A stretch of DNA of 10,169 nucleotides from an uncultured Prevotellaceae bacterium (GTDB taxonomy: Bacteria > Bacteroidota > Bacteroidia > Bacteroidales > Bacteroidaceae), in the NCBI GenBank assembly GCA_900315105.1, contig OMXX01000135.1, positions 1 through 10,169 of the forward strand. Reading direction: 5' to 3'. Below, in pieces: positions 1-7,688 of the stretch. The first letter of the stretch is position 1; each line of letters begins with the position of its first letter. The translations under genes were made by a program, and so were the position numbers. The notes below the pieces were generated by a model. It did not search any database and had not been told where the DNA came from. It saw only the letters and a list, made by a program, of their open reading frames with translations.

Positions 1-42
1 CTAAAAAGGAACAAAAAGAGTATCTCCTACTAAAGCCTGCGC

Positions 43-57
43 CGAAAAATTTTTTCG
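43..57. other. A/T palindrome downstream of transposase
   Basis: CGAAAAA and TTTTTCG face each other across a single T, 20 bp beyond the transposase stop. It may act as a weak terminator or be part of the IS right end. The rest of 1-76 shows no gene. Confidence 0.3.
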
Positions 58-76
58 ACGGGCTGGAGGTGCCGGA

Positions 77-1315
77 TCAATACTCCTCCGGCGGGATATA
101 CAGGCGGTTAGTCTTTAGCAGTGTATAGACTAACCTGACCAACTTTCTGGCAGTGAGAGCGAGCGCGCGTTTGTGGTTGTGCTTATTAGCCTCTTTGTAT
201 TTAAGAGCATAGAAGCGCTTGACCTCCGGGTCGCATCTTCTCAGAGCGTTTGCCGCTTCGCACAAATAGTATTTCAGATGATGATTACCACCCTGGATCA
301 TACGCTTGTCCTCAGCTTCAAAGTCACTGGACTGGTGCTGAGTCCAGACAAGACCGGCGTATTTCGCAAGGCTTGCCTGACTAGGGAAACGGTTAATATC
401 ACCAATTTCAGCGATGATTCCGGCAGCGTAGACATTGCCAATCCCCTTGACAGAGGTCAGGGTCTGCGGGATCGTTTCCAGCATCTTTTCGATTGCCTTA
501 TCGTACTCCTTGATCTGCTTCTGGAGCAGACGGATGGTGTTCATAGAGATGGCAATCATCTGCTTGGCGGCTTCCGCAATAACCTGTGGCGGGCGGTAAG
601 AATTCTTGGCAGCACGCTGAACAGCTTCCGCAATTTCTTCCGGATTCTCAAAGTGATTTTTTCCATGCTTACGAATAAAATCCGCAAGCTCATCGATATT
701 CATATACGCAAGCTCATCAAGTGAAGAGAATTCTTCAATAAGAGCCATTGACGTTGCGCCGAATTTGTCAGAGAAGATTTTCTCCTGTGTCAGTCCGGAA
801 AAACAAATGAAAACAATGTTCAGAAAACGCTGCTTTTCCCGTGTCAGTTCCTGTACGAGCTGATGACGCGCTCTGGTATACATTTTGAGCGCCTGATACT
901 TGTAATCGTCCATGTAGACCTCCTTATTGATTCTGCCGAAACGAAGGTGGTCTGCAATGACAAACGAATCAACAAAATCATTTTTCGGAAGATCGGAATA
1001 GGCATCCCGGAACTTTTTAACCTGCTTGGGATTGAGCATATGCAGGCTTCGTTCAAATCGTCCAAGACTGCCGCTTTCCCGAAGAAAACGCATGAGATTG
1101 TCACCATAAACGGAAGTCGCTTCCATACCAATCACAACCTGCGGAATTTCCTGCAAAAGAAGCACAGAGGTAACTCTGTCAACAATAAGCTTTGCACCAT
1201 TCCTATTGTTCGGCACAGAAAACGAACTATGTTTACTGCCGTCAGAATGCATGAGATAGCAGACGTTATTTTTGCTGCTGACATCAATGCCAACATAAAG
1301 TTTGTCTTGATTCAC
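77..1315 (-). CDS. IS110-family DEDD transposase
   Basis: This is a transposase that recombines DNA through a RuvC-like DEDD domain and a C-terminal Transposase_20 domain, guided in this family by a bridge RNA. Numbering below is from the GTG at 1324. The DEDD residues read as D14 (in GIDVS), E68 (in GMEATS), D116 and D119 (in KNDFVD). A helical linker spans about 140-285. The C-terminal domain begins near TSVKGIGNVYAAG (290-302), and S332/S333 in HQSSDF are the candidates for the family's catalytic serine. I prefer the GTG at 1313-1315: AGGGAGG at 1324-1330 sits 8 nt before it, whereas the GTG at 1324 overlaps that site. At about 412 residues it is at the long end for the family, with no frameshift seen, so it is probably active. 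Confidence 0.93.
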   Translation of the reverse strand: MNQDKLYVGIDVSSKNNVCYLMHSDGSKHSSFSVPNNRNGAKLIVDRVTSVLLLQEIPQVVIGMEATSVYGDNLMRFLRESGSLGRFERSLHMLNPKQVKKFRDAYSDLPKNDFVDSFVIADHLRFGRINKEVYMDDYKYQALKMYTRARHQLVQELTREKQRFLNIVFICFSGLTQEKIFSDKFGATSMALIEEFSSLDELAYMNIDELADFIRKHGKNHFENPEEIAEAVQRAAKNSYRPPQVIAEAAKQMIAISMNTIRLLQKQIKEYDKAIEKMLETIPQTLTSVKGIGNVYAAGIIAEIGDINRFPSQASLAKYAGLVWTQHQSSDFEAEDKRMIQGGNHHLKYYLCEAANALRRCDPEVKRFYALKYKEANKHNHKRALALTARKLVRLVYTLLKTNRLYIPPEEY

Positions 1316-1324
1316 ATTTTCCAC

Positions 1325-1500
1325 CTCCCTTCATCGGGATTTGTAATCAACAGGCATTCAGCTACCCATGATACTGTGGCATCATCAACCTCGCTTATCA
1401 GAATCCACTCCGGGCGGCTCCGATGCGATAATCCGTACTGCCTATAAAAACGGATGGAACACATCCCGGATAAACAGCCTACGTGTTAGCAGCTAACTCA
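1325..1500 (-). ncRNA. candidate IS110 bridge RNA locus
   Basis: IS110-group elements encode a structured bridge RNA in the non-coding region just upstream of the transposase, and this region has no credible gene. On the minus strand it can form small hairpins, for example at 1452-1466 (5-bp stem, 5-nt loop) and 1485-1497 (5-bp stem, 3-nt loop). The left arm of a 29-base inverted repeat also lies here. I cannot assign target-binding and donor-binding loops by eye, so both the extent and the identity are inferred from position. Confidence 0.3.
1344..1372. repeat. left arm of 29-base inverted repeat
   Basis: The reverse complement of this stretch matches 1590-1618 at 27 of 29 positions. The only two mismatches are adjacent, at 1361-1362. 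The arm begins about 14 bp upstream of the transposase ribosome binding site, so it lies in the presumed transposase leader and bridge RNA region. Confidence 0.85.
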
Positions 1501-1589
1501 CAGCTCTGGGGAACAGACTTTCTTGGGAAGCAGTTTTTAAACTCGACTAAGGATGATCAGAACTTGTTCCTGCTGATTACAGCTATTTT

Positions 1590-1618
1590 ATCATGGGTAT
1601 GTGAATGCCTGTTGATTA
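1590..1618. repeat. right arm of 29-base inverted repeat
   Basis: This is the partner of 1344-1372, matching it in inverted orientation at 27 of 29 positions, with 217 bp between the arms. It lies on the recombinase side of the non-coding region. No target-site duplication was seen outside the two arms. It could be a structural arm of the IS leader, a terminal repeat of a 275-bp MITE-like insert, or a relic of a second, oppositely oriented copy of the IS leader. Confidence 0.85.
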
Positions 1619-1630
1619 TTAGATTAAACC

Positions 1631-1646
1631 CGGCGGAACTTCGCCG
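1631..1646 (+). other. GC-rich hairpin upstream of the recombinase
   Basis: CGGCG at 1631-1635 pairs with CGCCG at 1642-1646 across a 6-nt loop. It lies between the 29-base repeat arm and the recombinase leader. It has no T-tract, so it is not a clear terminator. It may be part of the recombinase's recombination or control region. Confidence 0.35.
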
Positions 1647-1685
1647 CAGCAGTGAAATCTCCATTCGCTACGCGGCAGAGGTTCA

Positions 1686-1727
1686 TTAGGGTACTCTTGA
1701 AACCACCCTAAAATCTATTATACGAGG
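1686..1727 (+). promoter_or_regulatory. recombinase leader: 7-bp inverted repeat, -10-like box and RBS
   Basis: TTAGGGT (1686-1692) and ACCCTAA (1705-1711) form a perfect 7-bp inverted repeat with a 12-bp spacer. The right arm overlaps TAAAAT (1709-1714), the best -10-like box that leaves room for the ribosome binding site. The -35 is poor. GAGG at 1724-1727 lies 8 nt before the ATG and supports that start. An inverted repeat on a promoter suggests autoregulation or binding by the recombinase itself, as seen for several resolvases. This is inference. Confidence 0.4.
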
Positions 1728-1735
1728 ACGATACT

Positions 1736-2329
1736 ATGAGCAAAATCGGATACATCAGAGTTTCCACCGAACACCAAGAAACCGCCCGTCAGCAGGAGAT
1801 CATGTGCGACTATCAGGTTGACCGCATCTTCTCCGAGAAGCTGTCGGGAGCGAACACCGACCGCCCTCAGCTCAGGGCAATGCTTGATTATGTGCGTGAG
1901 GGCGATACCCTCTATGTGGAGAGTATCAGCCGTCTGGGACGCTCCACAAAGGACTTGCTGAATATCATCGACACCCTCACCGACAAGGGTGTTACCCTCA
2001 TCAGCCACAAGGAGAAGATCGACACCGACACGCCTACGGGGAAATTCATGTTGACCGTGTTCGCAGCTCTCTCACAGTTGGAGCGTGAACAACTCAAACA
2101 GCGGCAGCGTGAGGGCATCGAGATCGCTAAGGCACAGGGCAAGTATACAGGCAGAAAGCCTATCCCCACCGACTGGACGAGGTTCGGGCAGCTCTATGGG
2201 GAATGGAGAGCGAAGAACATCACAGGCAGAGATTTTATGCGGAGAATGGATATGTCGGCTAATACATTTTACCGCCGTGTGCGTGAGTATGAAATCCGTC
2301 ACGGTATTGCCGAGCCGACCTCTGCATGA
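1736..2329 (+). CDS. serine recombinase (resolvase/invertase family)
   Basis: This is a small serine site-specific recombinase that would cut and rejoin DNA at a paired site through a 5'-phosphoserine link. The N-terminal resolvase domain (1-140) has the nucleophile S10 in GYIRVS, the activating R8, and the SRLGRS motif with R66 and R69. The long E helix (about 100-130) follows TPTGKFMLTVFAALSQLERE. The C-terminal part (about 145-190) is a helix-turn-helix ending near ANTFYRRVREYE. The length of 197 residues is normal for TnpR/Hin-like proteins, so it is intact. It has its own leader and RBS (GAGG, 8 nt spacing). It sits between the IS110 element and the convergent operon and may have been part of an older mobile element. 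No partner transposase is present. Confidence 0.93.
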   Translation: MSKIGYIRVSTEHQETARQQEIMCDYQVDRIFSEKLSGANTDRPQLRAMLDYVREGDTLYVESISRLGRSTKDLLNIIDTLTDKGVTLISHKEKIDTDTPTGKFMLTVFAALSQLEREQLKQRQREGIEIAKAQGKYTGRKPIPTDWTRFGQLYGEWRAKNITGRDFMRRMDMSANTFYRRVREYEIRHGIAEPTSA

Positions 2330-2399
2330 CCGTCTGGCGAACGGAAAAGCCCCACAGCACCATCCGAGCCTTCGGAGCGGAAAACTAACCGCTGAAAAA

Positions 2400-2441
2400 A
2401 GCGCTCTCTCAAAACGCTTGTAAAAACTTTTAGAGAGTGCT
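2400..2441 (+). terminator. hairpin after the recombinase gene
   Basis: The arm 2400-2413 pairs with 2428-2441, giving about 13 pairs with one mismatch and one G-U pair. The paired core is CTCTCT against AGAGAG. It lies 70 bp after the recombinase stop. There is no long T-run after it, so termination is likely but not certain. The rest of 2330-2477 holds no gene. Confidence 0.5.
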
Positions 2442-2477
2442 ATGAGATCTAAGTAAAATCGACACTCCTTGAATAGT

Positions 2478-2509
2478 AAAACGCCGTAGGATTGCTCCTG
2501 CGGCGTTTT
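2478..2509. terminator. bidirectional rho-independent terminator
   Basis: The 13-base arms 2478-2490 and 2497-2509 pair with a single T-G wobble and a 6-nt loop. A-runs on the 5' side and T-runs on the 3' side make it work in both directions. On the minus strand it starts 1 nt after the radical SAM stop, so it closes the four-gene operon. On the plus strand it backs up the hairpin after the recombinase. Confidence 0.9.
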
Positions 2510-2510
2510 A

Positions 2511-4379
2511 TCACGGTCGTTTAATTTGATAGTAAGATAATACATCCAAAACAGCTTTATCATGACAATTATGATCAGATTCTTCAAATCTGTTCATAGC
2601 TATTATTCGCTGCGCTTTAATTCTACGCTTAGGGGTGAGAGCTTTAAACTTTTCCCACCACTCATTGGCTAAATCACAATCTTCGTCTGAATGTGACGTG
2701 TATCTTTCAGCAAGTTTTTCTCTAAGTTTTGCATCGTACTTTCTCCGGTAAATTATAAATGTTTCGGGCATCCATAGGATTTTTTCAAATTCTTCTATAT
2801 TTGCACCAAAGGCTTCTTCAAAGAAATCTACACCTCTACCTATTTTTCCTTTTGTGGAGTTAAGTACGGCCTGAATCGCTCTAATGAACTTCCTGTTCCA
2901 ATGCTCTCCGATGTAATCTCTGTTGTCATAAAACTCAGGATCATCTATGGGGTGATACTTCATAGGAAATGAGTATATTGTAACATCAAGCTCTTCACAT
3001 AAATCAACATTTATGCGCATACGGTAGTACAATTCTTCGGGTTTATCCTTGAAATTGTAGAGTAGATAATTTGATAAATCTTTAATTCCATATTTTGCTG
3101 CTGTTCGGATAGCTTTGATATAAATATCCTTCTGCTCATAATGATCAAAAGCAATTCGTAGTGGTCTGATATTGATTTGAGCAAGTTTTGCCATGTTTTC
3201 ATCTGTTACAAGCCTTGCATCTACACCTTGATTAAAATCAATATACCGAACTCTTGAACTATGTTTGAAGTATTTATTGTAGTATGCTCTTGCTGTTGCA
3301 TCAAACTCAAGCACAGCTTCTCTTGTTGCAGTTTCAGGGTAGAGAAGTCCTAATCTTTCTCTATCCAGATAGAATTGCCCTAATTCGTCATCAGATAGCT
3401 TATCTTCTATCTTTTTGGCAATAAGTTCGTATATTGATATGATTTTTCTGAAATATCCTCGCAGATTATAGCTTTGTTCAATATTTTTATAGGCAATATC
3501 ATATTCGTTTGGGGGCGTGTATTTCGCACCTCTTCCAAACCCACATTCAACGATCTCATCAATGATTTGTTCAAAGCAAGGGGATGCAAATACATTATTA
3601 TCCATTAAAAGCAAATCTTTTCTTGCTCCGAAATGCTCATCAACATATTGAAGCTGACACTTAATTCCTATATAATTCTTATAATTCGGCTCCAGCCTTT
3701 TAACAGCGCAAAAGGCGCAGTTTCTAATACATCCTCTTGTCATGTATCCAAAGTATGCGTTATTAGCTGGATACTGATAGTCAATTTCTTCGAGAATAGA
3801 GTAATCAAGCGGTAATTCGTCAATTATATCTGTGTTACCTTCATCAATATCTCCTGGCTGATCGAGTAAACCTACGTGTGGGTATATGCCTGTATCTTTG
3901 TACATCTGATCTGGAAGTATAGTTGATGCAATACCGCCTACCATTATTTTACCATCTGATTTGCAGAATGCTTTTGCTGCATTTATCGTGTCAACGGTTT
4001 GCTTCCAATAAAATGTAAACAGCGTAGTGATCCCAACAAAGTCAAAAACAGCATAATCCTTCCGAACAAATCGCTGACGATATGTTTTGATTATATCTTC
4101 ATATTCAGAGTTTCTAAAATCGGGGATTTCATCAAGATGAGAATATTTACCGGTTTTTATGTATTCAGTTAGCTTATGAAAGTATTTACCTAACTTTATT
4201 TCATTGACCTCTGCATAAAACTCCTCGCAAAGCAAGTGAGCAGCAAACAGCCTTAAATCTCCCTTGTAAAAACGAACATCATCCCCACATCTCCTAAAGT
4301 ATGTAGCAATTTTCATAAGACCCATAGGGGGATATTTGTTTTTATAGTTCGGCTCTATTAACAGAACTTTGCGGCTCAT
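2511..4379 (-). CDS. radical SAM protein with B12-binding-type N-terminal domain
   Basis: This is an iron-sulfur radical SAM enzyme of the cobalamin-binding-domain class; its substrate is unknown. The N-terminal 170 residues form a Rossmann-like B12-binding-type domain, with KVLLIEPN at the start, PPMGLMKIATYF (17-28), FVGITTL (114-120) and VGGIAST (147-153). The base-off B12 motif DxHxxG is absent. The radical SAM domain starts near 205. The cluster cysteines are C217, C221 and C224 in GCIRNCAFC. Later barrel segments include DFNQGVDARL (381-390), LRIAFDH (407-413) and YSFPMKYHPI (469-478). A mostly helical insertion of roughly 80 residues (about 290-370) interrupts the barrel. The ATG overlaps the previous stop by 4 bp, and GAGGAAG lies 7 nt upstream, so translation is coupled. 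It is the last gene before the terminator. Confidence 0.88.
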   Translation of the reverse strand: MSRKVLLIEPNYKNKYPPMGLMKIATYFRRCGDDVRFYKGDLRLFAAHLLCEEFYAEVNEIKLGKYFHKLTEYIKTGKYSHLDEIPDFRNSEYEDIIKTYRQRFVRKDYAVFDFVGITTLFTFYWKQTVDTINAAKAFCKSDGKIMVGGIASTILPDQMYKDTGIYPHVGLLDQPGDIDEGNTDIIDELPLDYSILEEIDYQYPANNAYFGYMTRGCIRNCAFCAVKRLEPNYKNYIGIKCQLQYVDEHFGARKDLLLMDNNVFASPCFEQIIDEIVECGFGRGAKYTPPNEYDIAYKNIEQSYNLRGYFRKIISIYELIAKKIEDKLSDDELGQFYLDRERLGLLYPETATREAVLEFDATARAYYNKYFKHSSRVRYIDFNQGVDARLVTDENMAKLAQINIRPLRIAFDHYEQKDIYIKAIRTAAKYGIKDLSNYLLYNFKDKPEELYYRMRINVDLCEELDVTIYSFPMKYHPIDDPEFYDNRDYIGEHWNRKFIRAIQAVLNSTKGKIGRGVDFFEEAFGANIEEFEKILWMPETFIIYRRKYDAKLREKLAERYTSHSDEDCDLANEWWEKFKALTPKRRIKAQRIIAMNRFEESDHNCHDKAVLDVLSYYQIKRP

Positions 4380-5953
4380 TTGAATTCTTCCTCAATCTTT
4401 TGAATTATCGTTTCTGCTGTTTTATCATCAGTGCTGCTTAAAATAATGCTGAATATTTTACTGATGAGAACTCGTTCTTTTTTGTTGCATCGTGACAACC
4501 GATCTGTTCTATGTGGTTGTTTAGTAGGAGGTGGGGGCGTTTCGATAGGTGGAATATCGGCATCAAATGGCGTTTTTTCTTCTTGTTGCCTGTCCTTCTT
4601 TATACGCTGGATAACCTTTTGCCTAACAGCACTTACTTCTGTTTCGCCACCCGATTTTTCAAGTCTTTTTAAATCGCCTTGTGCTTTTTCTGCTGCATCT
4701 CTTGCAGTTGAAAGATCATCTGTGGCTCTTTGTGCGTGTTCTGCGTCTACATAATCGTGTTTTTCAATCTTTTCCTCATGTTCCTGTCGTTTCTTGTCAA
4801 AACTATCTATTTTACTAAAAGAGCTATTGATACGAGAAGCATCGTAATAGATTTTAGTTAGAACTTCACGAAAATACTTACGGACTTCCTGTTCAAACCA
4901 AGCTCTTGTAGCGTTTTCATTAAAGTAGTCTCGCTGAGAATTCGGAATCAGGAATTTTGAAACGGCATACATTTCGCCAATATAATAGTGCTGACCTCTA
5001 TCTTCCTTGAACAACCCCTGAAGAGCGTCATCGTTGCCAATCTGGATGTTTTCCTTCCGAAGACGCAAGCCACGCATATCACACTCTTTGGCTATAATTG
5101 CCTTGAATTTGGAAAGACCAAACCAAAGCCACATGACTAAATTGCCTTTATCATCATAGAAATCTTTGAATTCGACACCAAAAACTTCATCGTCGCCTTT
5201 ACTTGTTTTGAAGTGAGTAGAATACTTTTTGAATATTTGTTCGCCATTCATTTTTATTCTGTATTCATCTATCGTGTAGCCAATCTCTTGTGCGTGTTTA
5301 TGTATCTCTCTCTTATACGGAAAAGTGTTCTGAAACGGCACTGGTGCAATGAAGGATAGGTAATTCTTTACCTGAGTAAAATCAAGTAAATCCCTATTTT
5401 CATCATTAACGCCTTTTAAAGTCACTCGAAACCAATGCTGATCCTTGACTTTGGAATCCTTTTTGTATTCAAACTCAAAAATCTCTTTTAATACTTCAGT
5501 TGCTGTGAACTTCTCCCCATTAATATTACGATTCAAAAGTTCACGCATTTTCTTAGCATTGCATATCATTGTAGAAACTGTATCTTCACCTACAGCTGTA
5601 GATTCAAAGACAAGCTCCTGACAATATGCTAATCCACATAATCTGCCAATACCTCTAAAACCCTTATCTGCACCAATTTTTTTATCTGAATCTGCTATAT
5701 TGGCAAGTGTTGGCTCAAATAAATGCTGCGGAATGCCTGTTGCATTATCTTCAATGCTAATGGTTCTGTCTTCAGGCATAAGCCAAATGTTAATTTCACC
5801 GTCTTTACGGTCAGATAATAAACCTATTTCGACGGCTTTATCTATCTGATCACAGGCGTTCTGAATATACTCTCTATAACTTACCTTAGAATCCTTATAC
5901 ATTCCGGTTGTAATATTTTCAAGTATATTTGCGCCAAAAATAATACTATCCAT
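4376..5953 (-). CDS. Hsp90/MORC-like GHKL ATPase with coiled-coil tail
   Basis: This is a cytoplasmic ATPase of the GHKL fold (Hsp90, MutL, MORC), expected to close as an ATP-driven dimer clamp. The N box has E28 and N32 in REYIQNA. The next box is D69-G73 in EDNATG. The glycine-rich lid is GFRGIGR (98-104). A second, S5-like transducer region (about 275-350) contains RGLRLRKENIQIG (294-306) and LIPNSQRDYF (335-344). Residues about 385-460 are charged and heptad-like, a probable coiled coil. A proline-rich linker (464-480) and a small helical C-terminal domain (490-525) follow. AGGAG lies 7 nt before the ATG and overlaps the stop of the preceding ATPase gene. In this context it may regulate or clamp the HerA-NurA machine, which is inference. 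MutL-type repair is less likely, because no MutL C-terminal endonuclease domain is seen. Confidence 0.88.
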   Translation of the reverse strand: MDSIIFGANILENITTGMYKDSKVSYREYIQNACDQIDKAVEIGLLSDRKDGEINIWLMPEDRTISIEDNATGIPQHLFEPTLANIADSDKKIGADKGFRGIGRLCGLAYCQELVFESTAVGEDTVSTMICNAKKMRELLNRNINGEKFTATEVLKEIFEFEYKKDSKVKDQHWFRVTLKGVNDENRDLLDFTQVKNYLSFIAPVPFQNTFPYKREIHKHAQEIGYTIDEYRIKMNGEQIFKKYSTHFKTSKGDDEVFGVEFKDFYDDKGNLVMWLWFGLSKFKAIIAKECDMRGLRLRKENIQIGNDDALQGLFKEDRGQHYYIGEMYAVSKFLIPNSQRDYFNENATRAWFEQEVRKYFREVLTKIYYDASRINSSFSKIDSFDKKRQEHEEKIEKHDYVDAEHAQRATDDLSTARDAAEKAQGDLKRLEKSGGETEVSAVRQKVIQRIKKDRQQEEKTPFDADIPPIETPPPPTKQPHRTDRLSRCNKKERVLISKIFSIILSSTDDKTAETIIQKIEEEFK

Positions 5954-5963
5954 AAAGGTACTC

Positions 5964-7676
5964 CTATTTCTTGAATTGCTTATATATAGGCTTAGGGAAC
6001 TTTATCTTCAATAACGAACGGAAAATAGGATTCTGAATCAAGTAATCACCTTGTTCTAATCGAGTCAACATATTTTTGTAAGTCGAAGGTAAGCTGCCAT
6101 AATCCTTAGTTGCCGTTTCTATGGTGTTTGTTCTGCCATAAGCGTGAGTAGAGCAGTTTCCGGTTACTCTTTGATGAATATTAGACCTGAACTGCTCAGC
6201 ACCAAATAGAACAACTCCGAGAGAACGTCCACGCTCAGTTACATCAAGTATTTCTCGTAGAATAGGCGAAGACTTGGGTGTATCCTTAGAAGCATATTTA
6301 TTAAGCTCATCAATAAATATGATAATACGAGTAGGAGGATTCACACCACTCTCGCCGTCATATTCTCCTAATTTCAGATTGTAAATTGTTCTGACGGCAT
6401 CACCGAACACAAACGCCTGTTTTTCTTCTGGGAGCTTCGCAACATCAATCACACAAACATCATTTGCAGAAATATGCTTTAATGCATCAGCTAATCTACA
6501 TTCACTATTATTTACATTTGCTCTATTAGCAAACATTTCATCGTTCTTTGTGGCTTTATTGATTATTCTCTTGAATTTTCTCCAGCTTAGTACTGAGATT
6601 TCATTAGATGCTCTTTGCTGACCTCTTCCAGAGGGCTGTGAACGCTGAGACAACTCATCAACTTTATCTCTAAACTCTTCCCACGTGGAAATACCACCAA
6701 AATCAGGATCATTAGCATCTATTATCTTGCTGATAATGGCTTCCATCGTTTGCTGTGGATCGTCAATATCAGCAAACAGCATTTCTAAACTTTCCTTATC
6801 ATCGACATAGGAATACTTGAATTTATGAAGTATACCGTCACGAATATAATCCTCAACATCTTCTTTTGAGAGATATGTTGATCTCTTCTCTGTCATGTTG
6901 CTATAATATGGAATGTAATAGTGTACTTGCCTAAATGGCTGACCAGATAATCCGAGCGATGCGTACTCTTCCAAAACTCTCTGTCGTTCTTCCTCTCCAT
7001 CATCTTCAAAGTCATTTGCTGTGTCAATCGCCATTAAGTCCTTGCCTTTAACATTAAAAATAACAAATGCAACGCTTTCGTCATCACCTTGACTGCCTGT
7101 CATGAATTGCTCTTGTATTGCTTTCATAAGGAACATTGCATAGGAGGTCTTGGATGCTAATCCGGAGATTCCGGAAATGTTCAAATGTGCGCCTTCCGGC
7201 CCTAAAATAAACTTCGAGTTCAATTGTACGGGCAATGTTATCTCAGCATCAGTATCCTCATACATTTTTAAGAATCCGCATACAAGAGGATTTTGAATAT
7301 TATTAAGCCCTAATGCTTTCGTAACTTCATCTGGAGATGCTAAATAGACTTTGGCACCGCTATGAACTGGAGTGTACAGGTTTTTATCATTGAACGAAAT
7401 AGATGCCTCAACATAGTTCATTCCAACACGCAGAGTTGGTGCTTCAACTTCTGCATTACCAAAATCACTTGAAATAAAACTCGTCAAGAAACTCTCAGCA
7501 TCGGTGATGTGTGAAATATTCTCAATTACTCCATATGAGTAAGAGCCTTCAATATGTTCGATCTTTACAATATCAAAGGCATGGAGCTTCAAATTGCAAT
7601 CTGTCCAGAAGGTGAATTTATCCATTGTTGTTGGCCATTTTTCTGTGGCTATTACTCTACCAATTAGTTTGTTCAC
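5964..7676 (-). CDS. HerA-like HAS-barrel DNA translocase ATPase
   Basis: This is a hexameric pumping ATPase of the FtsK-HerA superfamily, predicted to move DNA through its ring and to work with the nuclease encoded just upstream. An N-terminal HAS-type beta-barrel spans about 1-110. The P-loop region reads GISGLASKTS (169-178), with K176 and T177 in place of the usual GxxGxGKS/T. Walker B is IIIFIDELNKYA (451-462), with D456 and E457. After it come a likely sensor segment, VVLFGAEQF (488-496), and an arginine-bearing stretch, QRVTGNCSTHAYGRTN (502-517). The start is GTG, with AGGAGGT 7 nt upstream. The gap to the nuclease gene is 12 bp. The odd P-loop looks like a subfamily trait rather than decay, because the rest of the ATPase core is intact. 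Confidence 0.88.
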   Translation of the reverse strand: MNKLIGRVIATEKWPTTMDKFTFWTDCNLKLHAFDIVKIEHIEGSYSYGVIENISHITDAESFLTSFISSDFGNAEVEAPTLRVGMNYVEASISFNDKNLYTPVHSGAKVYLASPDEVTKALGLNNIQNPLVCGFLKMYEDTDAEITLPVQLNSKFILGPEGAHLNISGISGLASKTSYAMFLMKAIQEQFMTGSQGDDESVAFVIFNVKGKDLMAIDTANDFEDDGEEERQRVLEEYASLGLSGQPFRQVHYYIPYYSNMTEKRSTYLSKEDVEDYIRDGILHKFKYSYVDDKESLEMLFADIDDPQQTMEAIISKIIDANDPDFGGISTWEEFRDKVDELSQRSQPSGRGQQRASNEISVLSWRKFKRIINKATKNDEMFANRANVNNSECRLADALKHISANDVCVIDVAKLPEEKQAFVFGDAVRTIYNLKLGEYDGESGVNPPTRIIIFIDELNKYASKDTPKSSPILREILDVTERGRSLGVVLFGAEQFRSNIHQRVTGNCSTHAYGRTNTIETATKDYGSLPSTYKNMLTRLEQGDYLIQNPIFRSLLKIKFPKPIYKQFKK

Positions 7677-7688
7677 CGTTGTTACCTC

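Larger units (their letters stand above)
1..1620 (-). mobile_element. IS110-family insertion sequence (ends approximate)
   Basis: The element is recognised from its DEDD transposase plus a long non-coding stretch upstream of the gene, the layout typical of IS110-group elements, which carry a bridge RNA in the transposase-proximal left end. IS110 elements usually lack terminal inverted repeats and make little or no target duplication, so the ends cannot be fixed here. The 3' end lies at or before position 1. The 5' end lies somewhere between about 1450 and 1630, before the leader of the recombinase gene. A flanking or circle-junction sequence would be needed to set both ends. Confidence 0.5.

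Noticed and set aside
863..1447. 194-codon plus-strand frame opposite the transposase
   Set aside because: It is the antisense shadow of the transposase gene, with no ribosome binding site and no domain pattern.
1483..1689. 68-codon plus-strand frame ending just before the recombinase leader
   Set aside because: It starts with GTG without a ribosome binding site, runs through the right repeat arm and a GC hairpin, and shows no protein-like pattern. It is better explained as non-coding.
2072..2587. 171-codon minus-strand frame across the recombinase end and terminators
   Set aside because: It overlaps a confident gene on the other strand and two terminator hairpins.
4376..5953. MutL mismatch repair protein
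   Set aside because: The lid and S5-like segments resemble Hsp90/MORC-type proteins, there is no MutL C-terminal endonuclease domain, and no MutS is nearby.
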